A stretch of DNA of 28,533 nt, taken from positions 1 to 28,533 of the forward strand of contig CAZMCH010000054.1 in NCBI GenBank assembly GCA_964564735.1, written 5' to 3'. A program made the translations under genes and the position numbers. The notes beneath the pieces are model-generated. The model saw only the letters and a program-made list of their open reading frames with translations, searched no databases and was not told where the DNA came from. The stretch's first letter is position 1. Each line of letters opens with the position of its first letter. Source of the stretch: CAZMCH01 sp964564735 (GTDB taxonomy: Bacteria > Poribacteria > DTPJ01). Shown here piece by piece: positions 15,468 through 22,686 of this stretch.

Positions 15468-16390
15468 ATTCCACCTTTTTTGCTTTGAAAATATCTCAAT
15501 GATTTGAAAAAATCATAAGCCAATTTGCATGTATTATAATGTATTGTAACTGTATCACCTGTATTTATGGCATATCCACCAGCCAATAGTATTCCAATAG
15601 GAATATTACGCTTTATACATTCATTCATTACGAAATTATCCCTTTCTCGCAAGCCTTCAATTGTAAGGCTTAATCCACCAAGCTGATCATATTTATATGG
15701 ATCAGCACCTGCAAGATAAATAACGAAATCAGGGGCGAAATTGTCTATGATTAGAGGCACATTTTTCTTTAGATATGCCAAATATATTACATCACTTGTT
15801 CGATCAGCAAGCCCTATGTCAAGATTACTTTTTTGCTTCATAGGATAGTTATTTTCCTGATGAATTGAGAAAGTGAAAACGTTTTCATCATCCTTAAATA
15901 TATATGCTGTGCCGTTGCCTTGATGAAGATCGCAATCTATGACAAAAAATCTCTTTATATTGTTATCTCTCTGAAGACGGCGAATGGCTATAGCAACATC
16001 ATTTGTATAACAAAAACCTTCTGCATGGTCAGGAAAGGCATGATGAAATCCACCACCAATATTTACTGCGATACCATTTTCAAGGGCTTTTTGGCAAGCT
16101 AAAATTGTTCCGCCTGTTCCTGCTAGGTAGCTTATTTTAATATCTTCCGTCAATGGCAATTCGGATCGCTCTGTTCTATGAGTCCATCTCAAAGACATAA
16201 AGTCGTCAACGTATTCCTTTGTATGAACTAGCAAAAGGTCTTCAATTGTTGCTATTTCAGGCGATATGAAATCATTTTCAGTCAAAATACCATCACTGAT
16301 TAGCTTTTTTCGTATCAGTTTATATTTTTTTATTGGAAAAACGTGTTCGCCAATATCCGCATAGACTTTATCAGAATAAATAAATATCAT
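15464..16390 (-). CDS. Histone-deacetylase-family (AcuC/APAH-like) deacetylase
   Basis: Zinc-dependent deacetylase of the arginase/HDAC fold, 308 residues. The substrate is probably an acetylated protein lysine or a polyamine. Active-site parts are all visible: the tandem His116-His117 in GGGFHHAFPDHAEGFCY, zinc ligands Asp154 and His156 in IDCDLHQGNGT, Asp230 in LAGADPYKYDQLGGLSLT, and Tyr273 in LAGGYA. It is shorter than AcuC and close to the small bacterial class IV-like group. It starts 8 nt after the helicase gene stops, with only a weak AAAGAT before the ATG, so it probably depends on coupling. Its stop overlaps the pseudopilin start. No obvious functional tie to its neighbours is seen. 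Confidence 0.9.
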   Translation of the reverse strand: MIFIYSDKVYADIGEHVFPIKKYKLIRKKLISDGILTENDFISPEIATIEDLLLVHTKEYVDDFMSLRWTHRTERSELPLTEDIKISYLAGTGGTILACQKALENGIAVNIGGGFHHAFPDHAEGFCYTNDVAIAIRRLQRDNNIKRFFVIDCDLHQGNGTAYIFKDDENVFTFSIHQENNYPMKQKSNLDIGLADRTSDVIYLAYLKKNVPLIIDNFAPDFVIYLAGADPYKYDQLGGLSLTIEGLRERDNFVMNECIKRNIPIGILLAGGYAINTGDTVTIHYNTCKLAYDFFKSLRYFQSKKGGI

Positions 16391-16398
16391 TTTTATCT

Positions 16399-19300
16399 TT
16401 AATTTGTTTTTACTCTCGCTTTTTGCGTTTTTTGCTTTTCGAGGTCTTTGCTTGTTATAGTTTTCATTAATTCAGGCTGTATTTCCCATATAAATTGAGA
16501 TGGCGGTGCCTCAACATCACTTCTGCGAAATCTAACTGATGTCATATATAGCCTTCTTTTTGCTCTCGTCATACCGACATAGCAAAGCCTTCTCTCCTCC
16601 TCTAAGTCTGCCTCAGTTTGATCTTGCGAAATTATCGGAAAATTGCCCTGTTCCATGCCGATCATTATTACGACTGGAAATTCTGTTCCCTTTGCAGAAT
16701 GAACAGTCATCATTGTTACTTTATCTCCACTTTCGTCAGAAATATCGCTCCCTGTAAGTAGTGCAGAGTGACTAAGGAATCCTGTAATAGATTTGTCATA
16801 ATCACTTTGATCGAAATTAACCACGCTATTCATCATTTTTGAGACCATAGCTTGCCAGTTTTCATCGTCCCTTGTAATTGGTGCATCTTCTTCTGCCATT
16901 CTATCAAGAAATCTAATGGCTTCTTCTGCTTCATCAGGATTAAGATGCGATATTGGCAGAAGTTCTAATGCTTCGGTTTGCCCTTTCTTGTATTTCAAAT
17001 AGCGAATTGCAGAATTATTGAAAACTGAATTTTCCTTTTCCATTACAGCGTTTTTTTCCAGAATACCAAGTGCGACAATTGGTAGCAATTCTTTTAGGCT
17101 TCTTCTTTCACTTCGGCTTAGTTCCTCTCGGCGAAGGCTTCGAAATATGCGTTCAGTCAAATCAATATCATTTTGCGCCCTGTGTAGTTCGTCAGGATTA
17201 AATGGAATACCAAATTTATTTGCAAGGTTGCCAAGTTTATAATTTTCCATAGGGAATAGCTTTCTTGCAACTGCAAAAGTATCATAAGACCTGTTGGTTA
17301 ATTCGGGTCTCCCCATAAATGATGACATATATCGAGCAATAACTCTATTGTCAAATTCAATTATGTTATGTCCTATTAATATATTGTTGCCAATAAATTT
17401 TAGGAATCTTGGGAGGACATCTTCTATGCCCGGCTTGTCTTTTAGGTCTTCATAAGTTAGTTTTGTGATTTCGCTTATAGTCTTTGGTAAAGCCTTCTTT
17501 GGACTTGCAAGATCAGTGATCGAGCTAGGAATTGATTTACGGGGATTTACAAGTTCGTGAAATATTGAATCCTGATCACTGCCTCTGCGCCTAGTTCCTA
17601 GCTTCTTTGCAGCGATCTCTATTATTTCAGCAGTTTTGGGTTTATTACTTGTTGTCTCAAGGTCATATAATATCAAACCTTCGTTACTTCCTGCTTCGTA
17701 AGAACTCATAAGCCTTTGGCATATTTTTAGAACAGCAGTAGAGATAACTCCACCCTGACCTGATGGAACAGATACAAGGCAGTCAGTTTGCTCTAAATCA
17801 CCGATAATTATTGAGCGTCCAGCGATATTCAAAGGCACTGTTTCAGTTGCACCGATGATGATATATAGATTATTGCTATCAGATGCTTTAATCTCATTTT
17901 TGATGTTTACATTTATAGGTAAAAAATGGCAATTGACATTATCTTTTAATCCGAAATAACTGTTAAAAACATAGTCAAATATTCCTGCGGAACAATAATT
18001 ATCGATACCGTAATATGCGAAAATATCTATATTTTGCTTCTGTTGAATACTATCATAAATTGCGTTGACCGCCTGCTGAATAAAGCCAAATCTTGGTGGC
18101 TCTTCAATATTTGAAATCTCGTCAGTATGATATGGCGAACGTTCTGAGTTAAGTATATCAAGCAGTTTTCTTATGCTGTTTATTGCGTTTTTTTCTTTTA
18201 ATGTGTCTTTTAGTTCATCGATTAGTTTTATAAATCCATTAATACGCTTCTTTGTAAGAGGGCTTATATCTTGATATGCGTTGATGTTTCTAAATAAATC
18301 TATTAATTCAATGCCATTTTCATCGGCGATATTTGCAAGCTGTTGCTTTGTGAGTTCGTCAACGACAATATCAGGAAAATTCAAGGCGGAGTCTAAATCG
18401 GGTGCAAGATTCCAACAAATAAGCCTAAGATAGCCGATTATCGCCTTTATTGATGGATCATTTGTTAATCCTTCTCGTTTTATTCTACGGACTCCAATTT
18501 TGCTATCAAGAAGATATTGCTCTAATTTATCAGCCAATCTGTGAGTTCTATAAAATATTGCTATCTGACCAGGGGAGTAGTATTTTTCCTTTATTAATTT
18601 CCTTATTAGCATTCTAACGAGTTGAAGTTCGTCCTCTGTTTCATTAAGTCGATAGTAATATATTTGCTCTCCTTTATCGTTATTAGTTATCAGAGAGCTT
18701 TTTTTGATTCTAGGGTTTTTTGCAATAAGGTTTTGTGATGCTTTAAGTATTGTTTGTGTCGATCTGTAATGATCAACAAGCTGAATCGTTTTGGGATTAT
18801 AGCTTTCTTTGAATTTGTCAATAAAAGCGGGATTAGAACCGCGCCAACTATATATTGACTGGTCGTCATCAGCAACGATCATTATGTTATTTTCAGGGTT
18901 ACATAATAGTTTTATTAATTCGTATTGAGCTAAATTAATGTCTTGATATTCATCAACCATGATGAATTGGAATTTATATTGCAATTCCTCTCTTACATCT
19001 GGACAATCTTTTAATAGTTGGACAGTTTTTGATACGAGATCGTCAAAATCAAGGACATCATGGCTCTTTAAGTATTCTTGATATAGCTTTGAAACTTCTA
19101 GCACATCATCTAATTCAATTTCTAGGGATTCGTTTCCCATATCATTTCTGGCGTTAATTTTGTTTAGTCTTTCGCTTTCGTGAGTTTCTGTTGGGTCTTT
19201 CAGACTTACTTTTGCATCGGAGATAAAGTCTCTAACAAGCCAAACCTTATCCATTGATATACTGGATTTTGTGTCATGAATAAATCTTGTGAGGAGTTCC

Positions 19301-19659
19301 TCTTGGGAGTCTTGATCGAGAACCGCAAATCTTGTATTTAGGTTGATTTTATCGCCATATTTGCGTAAAATTCTTACACAAGTAGCATGAAATGTATGTA
19401 TCCAAACTTCCATTCCGATAGTTTCACCTAGAAGGTCGTCATCATGAAGTCTGTTAATCATTTCTTGTGATGCTTTGTTTGTGAATGTAACCGCAAGGAT
19501 GCTTTCTGGTGGAATATTGTGATTTCGGATTAAATATGCTACTCTATAAGTTATTACCCTAGTTTTTCCACTTCCGGGTCCGGCAAGCACAAGCAAAGGA
19601 CCTTTATAATGATAAACAGCATCTGCTTGTCGTTTGCTTAGTTCTCTGGAAATATTCAT
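16399..19659 (-). CDS. UvrD/PcrA-type superfamily 1 helicase with embedded DEDDh exonuclease
   Basis: ATP-dependent DNA helicase for repair or replication restart, 1086 residues, well above the ~720 of PcrA. Numbering here is from the chosen ATG. Helicase motifs: Q motif SKRQADAV; Walker A LAGPGSGKTR (25-34); motif Ia VTFTNKAS; motif II VDEYQD (235-240); motif III VADDDQSIYSWRG (262-274); motif IV VDHYRST; motif V MTVHSAKGTEFPVV (984-997); motif VI CYVGMTRAKRRLY. Between the 2B region and motif V lies an unassigned part (~545-655), then a complete DEDDh exonuclease (~661-849). The latter has DLETTS (Asp666, Glu668), HNIIEFDNR (Asp770) and HRAQND (His826, Asp831). The frame is open to ATG 19737, adding 26 hydrophobic residues, but a promoter -10 box overlaps that ATG. 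The start at 19659, with CAGGT upstream, is therefore preferred. Confidence 0.9.
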   Translation of the reverse strand: MNISRELSKRQADAVYHYKGPLLVLAGPGSGKTRVITYRVAYLIRNHNIPPESILAVTFTNKASQEMINRLHDDDLLGETIGMEVWIHTFHATCVRILRKYGDKINLNTRFAVLDQDSQEELLTRFIHDTKSSISMDKVWLVRDFISDAKVSLKDPTETHESERLNKINARNDMGNESLEIELDDVLEVSKLYQEYLKSHDVLDFDDLVSKTVQLLKDCPDVREELQYKFQFIMVDEYQDINLAQYELIKLLCNPENNIMIVADDDQSIYSWRGSNPAFIDKFKESYNPKTIQLVDHYRSTQTILKASQNLIAKNPRIKKSSLITNNDKGEQIYYYRLNETEDELQLVRMLIRKLIKEKYYSPGQIAIFYRTHRLADKLEQYLLDSKIGVRRIKREGLTNDPSIKAIIGYLRLICWNLAPDLDSALNFPDIVVDELTKQQLANIADENGIELIDLFRNINAYQDISPLTKKRINGFIKLIDELKDTLKEKNAINSIRKLLDILNSERSPYHTDEISNIEEPPRFGFIQQAVNAIYDSIQQKQNIDIFAYYGIDNYCSAGIFDYVFNSYFGLKDNVNCHFLPINVNIKNEIKASDSNNLYIIIGATETVPLNIAGRSIIIGDLEQTDCLVSVPSGQGGVISTAVLKICQRLMSSYEAGSNEGLILYDLETTSNKPKTAEIIEIAAKKLGTRRRGSDQDSIFHELVNPRKSIPSSITDLASPKKALPKTISEITKLTYEDLKDKPGIEDVLPRFLKFIGNNILIGHNIIEFDNRVIARYMSSFMGRPELTNRSYDTFAVARKLFPMENYKLGNLANKFGIPFNPDELHRAQNDIDLTERIFRSLRREELSRSERRSLKELLPIVALGILEKNAVMEKENSVFNNSAIRYLKYKKGQTEALELLPISHLNPDEAEEAIRFLDRMAEEDAPITRDDENWQAMVSKMMNSVVNFDQSDYDKSITGFLSHSALLTGSDISDESGDKVTMMTVHSAKGTEFPVVIMIGMEQGNFPIISQDQTEADLEEERRLCYVGMTRAKRRLYMTSVRFRRSDVEAPPSQFIWEIQPELMKTITSKDLEKQKTQKARVKTN

Positions 19660-19727
19660 TCGCAATACCTGTATTAAAATAAAGAAGAGGCTTGATATAG
19701 AGACTAAAATTGCTAAAATATAAGAGA

Positions 19728-19756
19728 ATTTTAGCATATTGTCCTTATTCGGTCAA
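19728..19756 (-). promoter_or_regulatory. Predicted sigma-70-type promoter of the minus-strand operon
   Basis: Read on the minus strand, TTGACC (19756-19751) is followed by exactly 17 nt and then TAAAAT (19733-19728). This is a 5/6 plus 5/6 match to the -35 and -10 consensus. Transcription would begin near 19721, leaving a leader of about 60 nt before the helicase ATG at 19659. It is the only good promoter I see upstream of the 14-gene run. It lies in the divergent space facing the small membrane gene. Confidence 0.6.
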
Positions 19757-19801
19757 GCATTCGTTTTTTTGATGGGTATTTGTTATAAGCGGAGGCACAT
19801 T

Positions 19802-20074
19802 ATGCACACTATATATGTTATATTAGGTGTTATTGTGAATATTGTTTTCATTTTTTCAATAATAGCCATTGTTGCTGGTTTGATTTGGATTACGTCTCCG
19901 CCAAAAGATAAACATTACTTAGGTTCAGTAGAGGTATATGTTTATTATTATCCATTTGGGGGACGTTTGACTGGTCTTTTTATCTTGTTCGTTGGCATAA
20001 TTAGCCTGATTTTGGGATTGTTGCTTGATAAAGAACATTCTAAGATGATGATGAGATTTGGTTCCCGAGCTTAA
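19802..20074 (+). CDS. Small membrane protein with two predicted helices
   Basis: 90 residues, not recognised. Two strongly hydrophobic segments (about residues 4-31, IYVILGVIVNIVFIFSIIAIVAG, and 58-72, LFILFVGIISLILGL) flank a Tyr-rich central loop (VEVYVYYYPFGG). The tail is short and basic (KMMMRFGSRA). This is an integral inner-membrane protein; no motif gives a function. The frame is open upstream to a TTG at 19739, but GGAGG (19791-19795) lies 6 nt before the ATG at 19802, so the shorter form is chosen. It is transcribed divergently from the helicase operon and ends before a hairpin at 20122, so it appears to be monocistronic. Confidence 0.65.
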   Translation: MHTIYVILGVIVNIVFIFSIIAIVAGLIWITSPPKDKHYLGSVEVYVYYYPFGGRLTGLFILFVGIISLILGLLLDKEHSKMMMRFGSRA

Positions 20075-20121
20075 AACTAAATAGTTTTTGTGTTAATAAA
20101 TCTTTTGAAAACTTCTCTAAA

Positions 20122-20142
20122 TCTCCATTTGGAAAAGGGAGA
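20122..20142 (+). terminator. Weak intrinsic-terminator-like hairpin
   Basis: TCTCCaTTT and AAAgGGAGA pair over nine positions with one A/G mismatch around a GGA loop, followed by CTTTTA. It lies 48 nt after the stop of the small membrane protein and would end that transcript. The T-run is short, so the call is tentative. Confidence 0.4.
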
Positions 20143-20216
20143 CTTTTACAATAAACTAAATAAATAATCTGGGACATACGGAAAGATAGTTGATTAATAT
20201 TATTATGCCCTGACTA

Positions 20217-20274
20217 TTGACATGGTTATTTTTTTTTGATATTATTTGATATTATTTGATACGTTCTCTATAAG
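20217..20274 (+). promoter_or_regulatory. Near-consensus promoter with a possible second promoter, overlapping a 10-bp tandem repeat
   Basis: TTGACA (20217-20222), 17 nt, then TATTAT (20240-20245) gives a full -35 match and 5/6 at -10, with a start near 20252. A second pair, TTGATA (20246-20251), 17 nt, TATAAG (20269-20274), follows directly. The sequence TTTGATATTA is repeated almost three times in tandem with a 10-bp period (20235-20261), covering the first -10 and the second -35. The downstream GTG is at 20308. A helical-turn repeat on a promoter may mark bent DNA or a multimeric binding site. Confidence 0.65.
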
Positions 20275-20307
20275 ATTAAACAGGTACCAATTTTGTGAGA
20301 GTGATTT

Positions 20308-20766
20308 GTGAAAGTAATAGTTTGTATTATAATATCAATCTTTATTATAACTTATTATGCAAGCCTTGCTGATTGTTTAGAGGTTAAATTAATATCACCA
20401 ATAGGTGCTGTTGCGAGGTCAACAATACCTGGTTGGGGTCAGTTTTATACTCATGATAAGCTTCAGGGCGTTATTGTTTTTTTGTCTGTTGGTATTATGA
20501 GTGGAGTAGGGGCATATGCTTATATGGAATACCAAGATTATTATAGTAAGTATAGACCCGCAGCATTATCAGGTTCATCACAAGCAAACTTTTATTATGA
20601 AAAAGCCAATGATTTTAATAAGCTTAGTCAATTTTTGTTTTATACGGCAGCGGGAATTTGGGCTTATGGGGCGATAGATTCTTATATTGATGCGCATATA
20701 TATAATGCACGTATTCAAGCTTCTATGATAGATGTAGATTCTACCAGATTTAATTCTCTAAAATAG
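20308..20766 (+). CDS. DUF5683-like envelope protein
   Basis: 152 residues. An N-terminal signal sequence (1-22, IVCIIISIFIITYYASLADC) precedes the block ARSTIPGWGQFYTHDKLQG (36-54), typical of DUF5683-type proteins, which usually carry a PGxGQ-Y/F motif. Two further hydrophobic helices (about 55-72 and 109-125) follow, the second running into SYIDAHIYNA, also characteristic. Such proteins are common in FCB-group bacteria and are thought to be membrane or periplasmic, with no established biochemical function. It begins with GTG, preceded only by a weak GAGAG. It is first in a four-gene plus-strand run behind a strong predicted promoter. Confidence 0.7.
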   Translation: MKVIVCIIISIFIITYYASLADCLEVKLISPIGAVARSTIPGWGQFYTHDKLQGVIVFLSVGIMSGVGAYAYMEYQDYYSKYRPAALSGSSQANFYYEKANDFNKLSQFLFYTAAGIWAYGAIDSYIDAHIYNARIQASMIDVDSTRFNSLK

Positions 20767-20814
20767 CGATAAATTTATACAGGAGATCGTATCTTCCTAA
20801 TTTTACAGAGGTGA

Positions 20815-21450
20815 ATGAAATTGTTACGAAGTCATTTTAATAACAATGGAAAAATGCTAAAAACGCATTTGTTAATAGTTTCTAGCATTTATATTTACAT
20901 TATTTTCATTAGTATAATATTATCTGGTTGCGGTGATGTCGAGCCAATTACACCACCACCCCCACCAGAAGTTGCTGAGATTAGCGATATTTTGAAAAAT
21001 AGATGGAAATTAGGTTATGAAACTGAGGATCTAGAGCTTTATATGTCTTCATTTTGGGCAGAAGGCTATTTTTATTGGTCTGATATGGCAACAGATAGCG
21101 ATATAAGCGATGATGTAATATTTAGCGATATAAAAGAGGAAAGAGAAAGCGCAATAAGGGTATTTAAGAAATATAGGAATATCGAAATAGAAATATCTGA
21201 ACCCCCAGAAGTTAAAATACTTGATGAAAACAAGACAAAAGCGGAGGTTAGGAATCATTATAAGATTCAATTTTTCGTTCCAGAAGGCACTTCATTACCG
21301 GGCGGTTATAATGGGTATTATGCAGAAGGCGATAATATATTCATATTTGAGCGCAGGGATAATGGAAGCGGAAAAATGGAATGGCGCATAACAGAATGGA
21401 GACAGAACGAATATAATCCAGAAGAAATAGAATCTGGCTGGAAGTCATAG
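20815..21450 (+). CDS. Lipoprotein with an NTF2/SnoaL-like domain
   Basis: 211 residues. A long hydrophobic N-terminus ends in the lipobox LSGC (Cys39), followed by a proline-rich linker (TPPPPPEVAE). From about residue 52 to 200 the pattern fits an NTF2-like cone fold: helices (SDILKNRWKLGYETEDLELY), then strands such as KTKAEVRNHYKIQFF and KMEWRITEWRQN. WKLGYETEDLELYMSSF resembles the usual 'a...D...l.~lya.d' opening. It is anchored in the envelope by lipid. AGAGGT precedes the ATG; a later Met14 is a possible alternative start that keeps the lipobox. It lies 48 nt after the DUF5683-like gene and 16 nt before the export gene. The function in export is inferred only from position. Confidence 0.65.
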   Translation: MKLLRSHFNNNGKMLKTHLLIVSSIYIYIIFISIILSGCGDVEPITPPPPPEVAEISDILKNRWKLGYETEDLELYMSSFWAEGYFYWSDMATDSDISDDVIFSDIKEERESAIRVFKKYRNIEIEISEPPEVKILDENKTKAEVRNHYKIQFFVPEGTSLPGGYNGYYAEGDNIFIFERRDNGSGKMEWRITEWRQNEYNPEEIESGWKS

Positions 21451-21466
21451 GATTTTATATAAACAT

Positions 21467-22651
21467 ATGTTTTATTTTAAGCTGATTTTCTATTTTGTTA
21501 TTCTGTTTTGTTGTGCCTCAATGGTGATAGCTGATGAAGGTTCACATCAGGAATATATAATAAATTATGGCGATCAGCTAATAATAAATTTTGTTGGACG
21601 TGAAGGAGTTCTGCCTGAAACGGTTATAGTGCGCCCTGATGGTATGATTACCTATGCCTATGTCGGTGAGCTTAAGGCAGTTGGATTGACGATCTCACAG
21701 CTTTCTGATAATATCACTAAGAGGCTTTTGGAATCAAGGCTTTATACAGATCCAAAGATAACTATTCAGTTGAAAGAAGCCAAACAATTCAATATCTATG
21801 TTATTGGAGAAGTGATTGAGCCTGGGCAAAAGAGTTTCGTAAATCGTCCAAATGTCATTGAGGCACTTGCTTTGTCTGGTGGGTTCAAGGAAAATGCCGA
21901 TCTTGCCAATGCTTTTATTATAGGACGAAAAAAGGGTGTGAAACCCATCAATCTTGAATTTTTGAGATTTGACCCCGCATATCAAAAATCAATTATTCAA
22001 GGTTTTTCTGATGAGATATATGTTTTAAATGACGGTGATATACTATCAATTCCATCTTCCATAAAGGAATCACAGGTAAAAATTATAGGTCATGTTCATA
22101 AACCCGGTGTATATCCAGTAAAGACAAATATAAGTATTATAGAGGCGTTAGCAATTGCTGGCGGTGCTTTGGAAAATACTGCTGATCTTAAAAAAATTAT
22201 GATCTTATCAAAAAATGGTGCAATAATTGTAAATGCATTCCTAGAAAACAATTTACAGACACAAAATCTAGCTAATAATTCTGCCTATGAAAGAATAATA
22301 GAACCCGGTGATAGCGTAATTGTGCCAGAAAGAGGCAAAATAAGTATAATAGGTTTTGTAGAAAAACAGGGTCAGTATGATGTTTCGGATAGCATTAGCA
22401 TTATAGAGGCTTTATCCTTATCCGGTGTCAAAGAAGGCGCTGATCTTAGGAATGTTAAGATAGTTAAATCAGATGGTAAGGAAATCACAATTAATCTATC
22501 AAAAATTTGGAAAAAACCCGAATCTTTTTATAAAGAGATGATAGATTCTGGTGATATTATTATCGTTCCTTCAAGGCGATTAGCAATAAATTGGAATGCT
22601 GTTTATTCGGCTGTAATGGTATTTAGCACGTTGTATGCTGTTTTCAAGTAA
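21467..22651 (+). CDS. Wza-like outer-membrane polysaccharide export protein with SLBB domains
   Basis: 394 residues, the outer-membrane channel of a capsule or exopolysaccharide exporter. The signal peptide spans about 1-22. The Poly_export domain lies at 30-104: YGDQLIINFVGR, VRPDGMITYAYVGELKAVG, and TDPKITIQLKE. Three SLBB repeats begin near 108 (FNIYVIGEVIEPGQKSF), 203 (QVKIIGHVHKPGVYPV) and 291 (KISIIGFVEKQGQYDV), each followed by a xxIEALxLxG helix. A C-terminal hydrophobic/amphipathic helix (WNAVYSAVMVFSTLYAVF) matches the Wza helix that crosses the outer membrane. Unlike Wza there is no clear lipobox. The ribosome binding site is weak, so coupling to the lipoprotein gene 16 nt upstream is likely. 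It pairs with the Wzz-like gene downstream. Confidence 0.88.
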   Translation: MFYFKLIFYFVILFCCASMVIADEGSHQEYIINYGDQLIINFVGREGVLPETVIVRPDGMITYAYVGELKAVGLTISQLSDNITKRLLESRLYTDPKITIQLKEAKQFNIYVIGEVIEPGQKSFVNRPNVIEALALSGGFKENADLANAFIIGRKKGVKPINLEFLRFDPAYQKSIIQGFSDEIYVLNDGDILSIPSSIKESQVKIIGHVHKPGVYPVKTNISIIEALAIAGGALENTADLKKIMILSKNGAIIVNAFLENNLQTQNLANNSAYERIIEPGDSVIVPERGKISIIGFVEKQGQYDVSDSISIIEALSLSGVKEGADLRNVKIVKSDGKEITINLSKIWKKPESFYKEMIDSGDIIIVPSRRLAINWNAVYSAVMVFSTLYAVFK

Positions 22652-22686
22652 GGATTTTCTGGTTATCGATAAGGAGGACATTTACT

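Noticed and set aside
19769..19789. TTGATG and TATAAG as a promoter for the small membrane protein
   Set aside because: A 9-nt spacer is too short, and the start of transcription would fall on the ribosome binding site.
20781..20798. AGGAGAT/ATCTTCCT hairpin between the DUF5683-like and lipoprotein genes
   Set aside because: Bulged 7-bp stem, no T-run, and the AGGAG inside it does not serve an ORF; probably chance.
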